DNA from: Actinacidiphila paucisporea
GTDB taxonomy: Bacteria; Actinomycetota; Actinomycetes; Streptomycetales; Streptomycetaceae
Length of the DNA stretch: 64,000 nt
Direction of reading: 5' to 3'
Assembly: GCF_900142575.1 (NCBI RefSeq)
Contig: NZ_FRBI01000001.1
Coordinates: 125,014 to 189,013 of the forward strand
Shown: positions 58,929 to 64,000 of the stretch, piece by piece
How positions within the stretch are numbered: position 1 is the first letter of the stretch
Layout of the letters: each line of letters opens with the position of its first letter
Program-made: the position numbers and the translations under genes
Notes under the pieces: model-generated
Told to the model about the DNA's origin: nothing
What the model saw: only the letters and a program-made list of their open reading frames with translations
The model's database searches: none

Positions 58929-60200
58929 TCACAGCCGGGCGGCGGCTCCAGCCGGGGTGGCGCCACGGGTGTCGAGCAGCAGTTGCGCCTTGACCGCCAG
59001 GCCCTGGAGGTCGTACGTGCGGTGGTGCTGGAGCAGCAGCGTCAGATCGGCTTCCGCGGCGGCCTCCCACAGCGAGTCGGCGCGCGGCACCGGGCGGTCC
59101 GTCACCCGCCATTGGGGTACGTACGGGTCGTGGTAGCAGAGCTGGGCGCCGAGTTCGAGCAGCCGGGCGCCGATCTCCCGTGCGGGGGCGCCCTGCTGGT
59201 CGGCGAGGTCCGCCTTGTAGGTCACGCCGAGCAGCAGTACGCGGGCGCCGCGCAGCGACTTGCCGTGCTCGTTGAGCAGCGCCGCGGCGCGCTGGACGAC
59301 GTAGCGCGGCATCCGCGCGTTGACCTCCTGGGCGAGTTCGACCATCCGCAGTGGATGGCCGGGCAGCCGGGGATGCGCGGGCGGGGTGAAGTGCGGTGCG
59401 GCGTTGGGGTCCAGGGGCGCGGCGGGGCCGCCGACACCGGGTCCCGGGCGGAAGGCCTGGAAGCCGAAGGGCTTGGTCTCCGCGCACCTGATGACGTCCC
59501 ACAGGTCGACGCCCAGGTCGTGGCAGAAGACCGCCATCTCGTTGGCGAAGGCGATGTTGACGTGCCGGTAGTTGGTTTCCAGCAGCTTGACCGCCTCGGC
59601 CTCGCGGGTGCCGCGGGCGCGCACGATGCGCTCGGTGAAGCGGCTGTAGAAGGCGGCGGCGGCCTCCGTGCAGGCGGAGGTGCAGCCGCCGACGACCTTG
59701 GGGGTGTTGGCGAGCTGGAAGGCGCGGTTGCCGGGGTCGAGGCGGCCGGGGGAGTAGGCGAGGTGGAAGTCGCGCCCGGCCCGCAGGCCGTGCGTCTCCA
59801 GCAGCGGCCGCAGGTAGCCCTCGGTGGTACCCGGGTAGACGGCCGACTCCAGCACGACGGTGGTGTGCGGCCGCAGCTGCGCGGCCAGCGCGCGGGCGGC
59901 CGCGGCCACCGCGGACAGGTCCAGGGCGTGGTCCTCGCCGGGCGGGGTAGGCGCACAGATCACCGCGGTACGCACCCGGCCGAGCACCGCCGGGTCGGCG
60001 GTGGCGCGGAAGCCGCCGGCCAGCATCCTGCGCAGGTCGGGGGCGGCCAGCGAGCCGGCCGGTACGCGGCCGGCGTTGATGTCGGCGACGGCGGCGGGGT
60101 CGGGGTCGTAGCCGATGACACCGACGCCGGCGGCGCTCGCCGCCTGGGCGAGGGGGAGTCCTGTGCTGCCGAGTCCGAGTACGGCGAGGTCTGCGGGCAT
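58929..60200 (-). CDS. Nucleotide-sugar dehydrogenase homologue without catalytic residues
   Basis: The 423-residue protein has the three-domain layout of UDP-sugar 6-dehydrogenases of the WecC type: AVLGLGSTGLPLAQA (Rossmann), SAVYPGTTEG, PKVVGG, NYRHVNIAFANEM, and a C-terminal Rossmann half with LLGVTYKADLADQQGAPA. However, SPERxDPG is SPGRLDPG (Gly152 for Glu) and GPGVGGHCIPVDP is GPGVGGPAAPLDP (Ala260 for the catalytic Cys), so the two-step oxidation should fail. It may be a binding subunit or a new activity. ATG 60200; it is divergent from glpD. Confidence 0.85.
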   Translation of the reverse strand: MPADLAVLGLGSTGLPLAQAASAAGVGVIGYDPDPAAVADINAGRVPAGSLAAPDLRRMLAGGFRATADPAVLGRVRTAVICAPTPPGEDHALDLSAVAAAARALAAQLRPHTTVVLESAVYPGTTEGYLRPLLETHGLRAGRDFHLAYSPGRLDPGNRAFQLANTPKVVGGCTSACTEAAAAFYSRFTERIVRARGTREAEAVKLLETNYRHVNIAFANEMAVFCHDLGVDLWDVIRCAETKPFGFQAFRPGPGVGGPAAPLDPNAAPHFTPPAHPRLPGHPLRMVELAQEVNARMPRYVVQRAAALLNEHGKSLRGARVLLLGVTYKADLADQQGAPAREIGARLLELGAQLCYHDPYVPQWRVTDRPVPRADSLWEAAAEADLTLLLQHHRTYDLQGLAVKAQLLLDTRGATPAGAAARL

Positions 60201-60471
60201 GGGGGTGTCCTCCCTGGCGACCACCACGAATGGGCTCACACATGGCTTCAAAACAGGCTAACCAGACAAATGACTGATATGACCACCGCCGCGCCGTACG
60301 GGGTCGTACGGCTGCGGACCGGCCGCCCGGCCGCCTGGCCTGGCAGCACGCCGCCGCGCCGGTCACTATCGAAGGAGGATCACTCCCGCCGGCTCGGGGC
60401 AGGCACCCGGCGGAGCCCGAGCAGAACCCACCGAGAGCCCGAATCAGCATCGGCAGGCACGGAGGTTACGG

Positions 60472-62178
60472 ATGCGTACGACGACACTCGGACCGGCCCA
60501 GCGGGAAGCAGCCCTCACCCGGATGGCGGAGAAGGAGCTGGACATCCTGGTGGTGGGCGGCGGCGTCGTCGGCGCCGGGACCGCGCTGGACGCCGCGACC
60601 CGCGGACTGTCGACCGGACTGGTCGAGGCCCGCGACTGGGCCGCCGGCACGTCGAGCCGGTCGAGCAAGCTGATCCACGGCGGGCTGCGCTATCTGGAGA
60701 TGCTGGACTTCGCGCTGGTCCGCGAGGCGCTCAAGGAGCGCGGACTGCTGCTGGAGCGCCTCGCGCCGCACCTGGTGCACCCGGTGCCCTTCCTCTACCC
60801 GCTCCAGCACAAGGGCTGGGAGCGGCTCTACGCCGGCTCCGGCGTGGCCCTCTACGACTCGATGTCGCTGTCATCGGGCCACGGCCGCGGCCTGCCGCTG
60901 CACCGCCACCTGACCCGCAAGCACGCGCTGCGTATCGCCCCCGCGCTGCGCAAGGACGCGCTGGTGGGCGCGCTGCAGTATTACGACGCCGGAGTCGACG
61001 ACGCGCGCTTCGTCGCGACCCTGGTGCGTACCGCCGCCTCCTACGGCGCGCACGTCGCCAACCAGGCGCGGGTCGTCGACTTCCTCCGCGAGGGCGAGCG
61101 CGTCGTCGGCGCCCGGGTGCACGACGGCGAGGCGGGCGGCGAGTACGACATCAGGGCCAAGCAGGTGGTCAACGCGACCGGGGTGTGGACCGACGACACC
61201 CAGGCGCTGATAGCCGAGCGCGGGCAGTTCCACGTCAGGGCGTCCAAGGGCATCCACCTGGTGGTCCCGAAGGACCGGATCCACTCCAGCAGCGGCCTGA
61301 TCCTGCGCACCGAGAAGAGCGTGCTCTTCGTCATCCCCTGGGGCAGGCACTGGATCGTCGGCACCACCGACACCGACTGGGAGCTGGACAAGGCGCACCC
61401 GGCGGCCTCCAGCGCCGACATCGACTACCTGCTCGACCACGTCAACGCGGTGCTGACCACCCCGCTGACCAGGGACGACGTCCAGGGCGTCTACGCCGGG
61501 CTGCGCCCGCTGCTGGCCGGCGAGTCCGACGCGACCAGCAAGCTGTCCCGGGAGCACACGGTGGCCCACCCGGTACCCGGACTCGTGGTGGTCGCCGGCG
61601 GGAAGTACACGACCTACCGCGTGATGGCCAAGGACGCGGTGGACGAGGCCGTGCACGGCCTGGACTACCGGGTCGCCGAGTGCTGCACCGAGAACGTGCC
61701 GCTGGCCGGGGCCGAGGGTTACCAGGCGCAGTGGAACGCCCGCGCGAGGACCGCGGCCCGCACCGGCGTGCACGTGGCCCGCATAGAGCACCTGCTCCAG
61801 CGCTACGGCAGCCTGACCAGCGAGGTGCTCGACCTGATCGCCGACGACCCGTCGCTGGCCGCACCGCTGGGCGGCGCGGACGACTACCTGCGGGCCGAGG
61901 TCGTCTACGCGGCGGCGAACGAGGGCGCCCGGCACCTGGACGACGTGCTGGCCCGCAGGACGCGCATCTCCATCGAGACCTTCGACCGCGGCACCCGCAG
62001 CGCCCGCGAGGCGGCGGAGTTGATGGCGCCGGTGCTCGGCTGGGACGAGCACCAGATCGACAAGGAGGTCGAGTACTACGAGAAGCGGGTGGAGGCCGAA
62101 CGCGAATCCCAGTTGCAGCCCGATGATCTGACCGCGGATGCCGCCAGGCTCGGGGCGCCGGATATCGTTCCCCTCTAG
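60472..62178 (+). CDS. glpD: Aerobic glycerol-3-phosphate dehydrogenase
   Basis: The 568-residue FAD enzyme oxidises glycerol-3-phosphate to dihydroxyacetone phosphate and feeds electrons to quinone. It shows ILVVGGGVVGAGTALDAATRGL, GTSSRSSKLIHGGLRYLE and VVAGGKYTTYRVMAKDAVD. The substrate-site residues appear intact and length is normal. GGAGG lies six bases before ATG 60472. The 271-bp gap shared with the divergent dehydrogenase gene must hold its promoter, but no confident element is seen. Confidence 0.93.
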   Translation: MRTTTLGPAQREAALTRMAEKELDILVVGGGVVGAGTALDAATRGLSTGLVEARDWAAGTSSRSSKLIHGGLRYLEMLDFALVREALKERGLLLERLAPHLVHPVPFLYPLQHKGWERLYAGSGVALYDSMSLSSGHGRGLPLHRHLTRKHALRIAPALRKDALVGALQYYDAGVDDARFVATLVRTAASYGAHVANQARVVDFLREGERVVGARVHDGEAGGEYDIRAKQVVNATGVWTDDTQALIAERGQFHVRASKGIHLVVPKDRIHSSSGLILRTEKSVLFVIPWGRHWIVGTTDTDWELDKAHPAASSADIDYLLDHVNAVLTTPLTRDDVQGVYAGLRPLLAGESDATSKLSREHTVAHPVPGLVVVAGGKYTTYRVMAKDAVDEAVHGLDYRVAECCTENVPLAGAEGYQAQWNARARTAARTGVHVARIEHLLQRYGSLTSEVLDLIADDPSLAAPLGGADDYLRAEVVYAAANEGARHLDDVLARRTRISIETFDRGTRSAREAAELMAPVLGWDEHQIDKEVEYYEKRVEAERESQLQPDDLTADAARLGAPDIVPL

Positions 62179-62261
62179 GCGCACGGCGTCTGGACGCGAC
62201 GGAGAGTGCGCGAAAGGCTCTCCCGGAACGCGTGGGCGGGGGACAGACGGAGGAGCGCGAC

Positions 62262-63956
62262 ATGGTGGGACCCGCGGACGAGGGGCGGTTGATCGCGGGC
62301 CGCTACCGGCTCATGGAGCGGATCGGCCGCGGCGGGATGGGCACGGTGTGGCGGGCCGAGGACGAACTCCTCGACCGCCAGGTCGCGGTGAAGAAACTGC
62401 ACCCGCCGCAGCCGCACCTGGCCGAGGAGGAGGTGGCCACGCTCTTCGAGCGCACCCGCCGCGAGGCCCGCGCCGCCGCCAGGATCAGCCACCCCAACGT
62501 CATCGTCGTCCACGACGTGGTGGACGACGCGGGCCTGCCGACCATCGTCATGGAATACGTCCCCTCGCTGACCCTGGGTGAACTGCTCAAGCAGCGCGGC
62601 GCGCTGCCGCCCGCCGAGGCCGCCCGGATAGGCCGCGGCATGATCGCGGCGCTGCGGGCCGCCCACCGGGCCGGGGTCCTCCACCGGGACGTCAAACCCG
62701 GCAACGTGCTGCTCGGCGAGGACGGCCGGGTCGTGCTGACCGACTTCGGCATCGCCCAGGCGTCCGGCACCTCCACCCTCACCCGCACCGGCGAACTGAT
62801 CGGCTCCATCGACTTCCTGTCGCCCGAGCGCATCCGGGGCGCCATGCCGGGGCCGGGGGCCGACCTGTGGGCGCTGGGCGCCACGCTCTACCAGGCCGTC
62901 GAGGGCGAGTCGCCCTTCCGCCGCCCGACCGCCATCGAGACGGCCTACGCCATCGCCGAGGAGCCCGTCGTGCCGGCGCCGAACGCCGGCGCGCTGACCC
63001 AGGTGATCGCCGGGCTGCTGGCCAAGGAGCCCGGCGAGCGGCTGTCGGCCGAAGAGGCCGAGCGGATGCTGCGGATACCGGCGGGGGAGCAGGACACCGC
63101 GCTGGTCGAGCAGGTCGGCCTCACCGAGCGGCTCCCCTCGTCCGAGCCGCCGGCCGGCCCCGACACCGGCGGTGGCACGCAGCCGCCGGGACAGGGCCGG
63201 CACCCGACGGGCCAGCACGGCCAGCACGCGCAGCACCCGCACGAACCGCAGCACGCCCAGCACGGCCCCGGCCGCCGCCGCCCCGGCCGCTGGGTCGCCG
63301 CCGCGCTCGCCGTCGCCGTGATCGCCGGGGGCATCGCCTACGCCGTGGACCGGGCCGACCGCTCCGACGCCGCGGGCGGGGACGGCGGCAACGGCGGCAC
63401 GACCGGCGCCCCGACCACCACCGCGACGACCCCGGCCACCACGGAGCCCACCACGGAGCCCACCACCGAGCCGGCCACGACCACGCCGGAGCCGCCGCCC
63501 GTCCCTGACGGCTACCACCTGGAGCACCAGGCCAACCGCGGCTACAGCGTCCCGGTGCCCGACCACTGGACGAAGAACGTCACCGACAACGGCGACCAGG
63601 TCAGCTACGTCGACCCCACCGACACCGTCGCCCTCAAGATCAGCGCCCTGAACTTCGCCGGCCCCGACCCCTACCAGCACTGGAAGGAACTGGAGCCGCA
63701 GACCGCGAGCCAGGTGAAGAACTACCACCGCATGCGGATGCTGCCCACCAAGACCTCGTCGGGTCAGGACGCCGGCCTGTGGGAGTTCACCTTCAAGGGC
63801 TCCACCACCGGCACCGTCTTCCGCGCGATCGACTTCGGGTTCGGCAAGGAGGGCGGCCGCGAGTACGCGGTGTACTTGTCCGCGCCGAAGTCCCAATGGG
63901 ATACGTATAGTCCGGTGTTCGACAATGCGCTGGCCGGCTTCCGGCAGCAGGACTGA
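62262..63956 (+). CDS. Receptor-like serine/threonine protein kinase
   Basis: The 564-residue protein has a PknB-type kinase domain (~10-270): GRGGMGTVWRAEDELLDRQVAVKKL (Lys44), HRDVKPGNVLL (Asp143), DFGIAQASG, LIGSIDFLSPERIRG. A Pro/His-rich linker with QHGQHAQHPHEPQHAQHG leads to a membrane helix (~344-362), a Thr/Pro-rich stalk, and an ~150-residue extracellular domain (RGYSVPVPDHWTKN ...). No PASTA repeats are present. ATG 62262 is chosen because GGAGGAG lies six bases upstream; GTG 62232 would add ten residues. The signal sensed is unknown. Confidence 0.92.
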   Translation: MVGPADEGRLIAGRYRLMERIGRGGMGTVWRAEDELLDRQVAVKKLHPPQPHLAEEEVATLFERTRREARAAARISHPNVIVVHDVVDDAGLPTIVMEYVPSLTLGELLKQRGALPPAEAARIGRGMIAALRAAHRAGVLHRDVKPGNVLLGEDGRVVLTDFGIAQASGTSTLTRTGELIGSIDFLSPERIRGAMPGPGADLWALGATLYQAVEGESPFRRPTAIETAYAIAEEPVVPAPNAGALTQVIAGLLAKEPGERLSAEEAERMLRIPAGEQDTALVEQVGLTERLPSSEPPAGPDTGGGTQPPGQGRHPTGQHGQHAQHPHEPQHAQHGPGRRRPGRWVAAALAVAVIAGGIAYAVDRADRSDAAGGDGGNGGTTGAPTTTATTPATTEPTTEPTTEPATTTPEPPPVPDGYHLEHQANRGYSVPVPDHWTKNVTDNGDQVSYVDPTDTVALKISALNFAGPDPYQHWKELEPQTASQVKNYHRMRMLPTKTSSGQDAGLWEFTFKGSTTGTVFRAIDFGFGKEGGREYAVYLSAPKSQWDTYSPVFDNALAGFRQQD

Positions 63957-64000
63957 CGCGCTGCCCGACATCCGTATTCGCGTCTCCGCGTCCCCTTCGG

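Noticed and set aside
58983-62126. A 1047-residue plus-strand open frame
   Set aside because: It is a shadow of the minus-strand dehydrogenase and of glpD in another frame.
63957-64000. A gene at the right edge
   Set aside because: Only 44 bases remain after the kinase; nothing can be called.

Overview
The window is high-GC DNA with GTG starts, TGATG/ATGA gene overlaps and strong GC-rich hairpin terminators. It comes from a Streptomyces-like actinomycete. The family Streptomycetaceae is well supported by the run whiD - bldM - shbA-like sigma factor - guaB - guaB3 and by the gene order from the S10 cluster to groES/groEL1, which follows the Streptomyces core chromosome. The genus is less certain, because rpsD sits inside the alpha operon, which is not the S. 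coelicolor arrangement as I remember it. I see no tRNA, rRNA, CRISPR array, integrase or intact transposase: this is core chromosome with small intergenic repeats.

Layout. 1-5.7 kb: the 3' end of an acyltransferase gene, a kinase-like/SRPBCC fusion, a secreted amidase with three tandem 126-residue repeats, and a second acyltransferase. 6.2-24.2 kb: the S10, spc and alpha ribosomal clusters (rpsJ to rplQ) with secY, adk, map, infA, rpmJ, rpsD and rpoA, then truA. 24.5-30.5 kb: a proline-rich membrane protein, an ABC-F ATPase, rplM-rpsI and glmM. 30.6-44.6 kb: DUF389, coaA, acpS, nnr, a MarR/SRPBCC pair divergent from alr, a hydrolase, the tsaE/tsaB/rimI/tsaD tRNA-t6A cluster, a lipoprotein deacetylase and a THUMP-like methyltransferase. 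44.6-46.9 kb: CIRCE-controlled groES and groEL1. 47-52.5 kb: accessory metabolic genes, one interrupted by a frameshift, and a LysR regulator. 52.7-58 kb: whiD, bldM, shbA, guaB and guaB3. 58-64 kb: a membrane protein, a nucleotide-sugar dehydrogenase homologue without its catalytic residues, glpD and a receptor-like Ser/Thr kinase.

The genes are mostly growth functions: ribosome assembly, protein export (secY), nucleotide balance (adk, guaB), cell-wall precursors (glmM, alr), CoA/ACP chemistry (coaA, acpS), NAD(P)H repair (nnr), tRNA t6A modification (tsaB/D/E) and chaperonins. Two developmental regulators sit beside the guanine-nucleotide genes.

Points most worth a second look: a 135-bp dispersed element in two inverted copies (22.6 and 56.7 kb); a related 72-bp tandem array (34.6 kb); a 167-bp near-perfect palindrome that supplies a stop codon (49.4 kb); the dehydrogenase lacking its catalytic Cys and Glu; a GuaB3 with His at the IMPDH catalytic-Cys position; a cysteine-free L,D-transpeptidase-like exported protein; His-rich tails on TsaD and GroEL1; and well-formed operators for HrcA, MarR, LysR and BldN-type sigma control. 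I did not find a convincing complete new multi-gene system.
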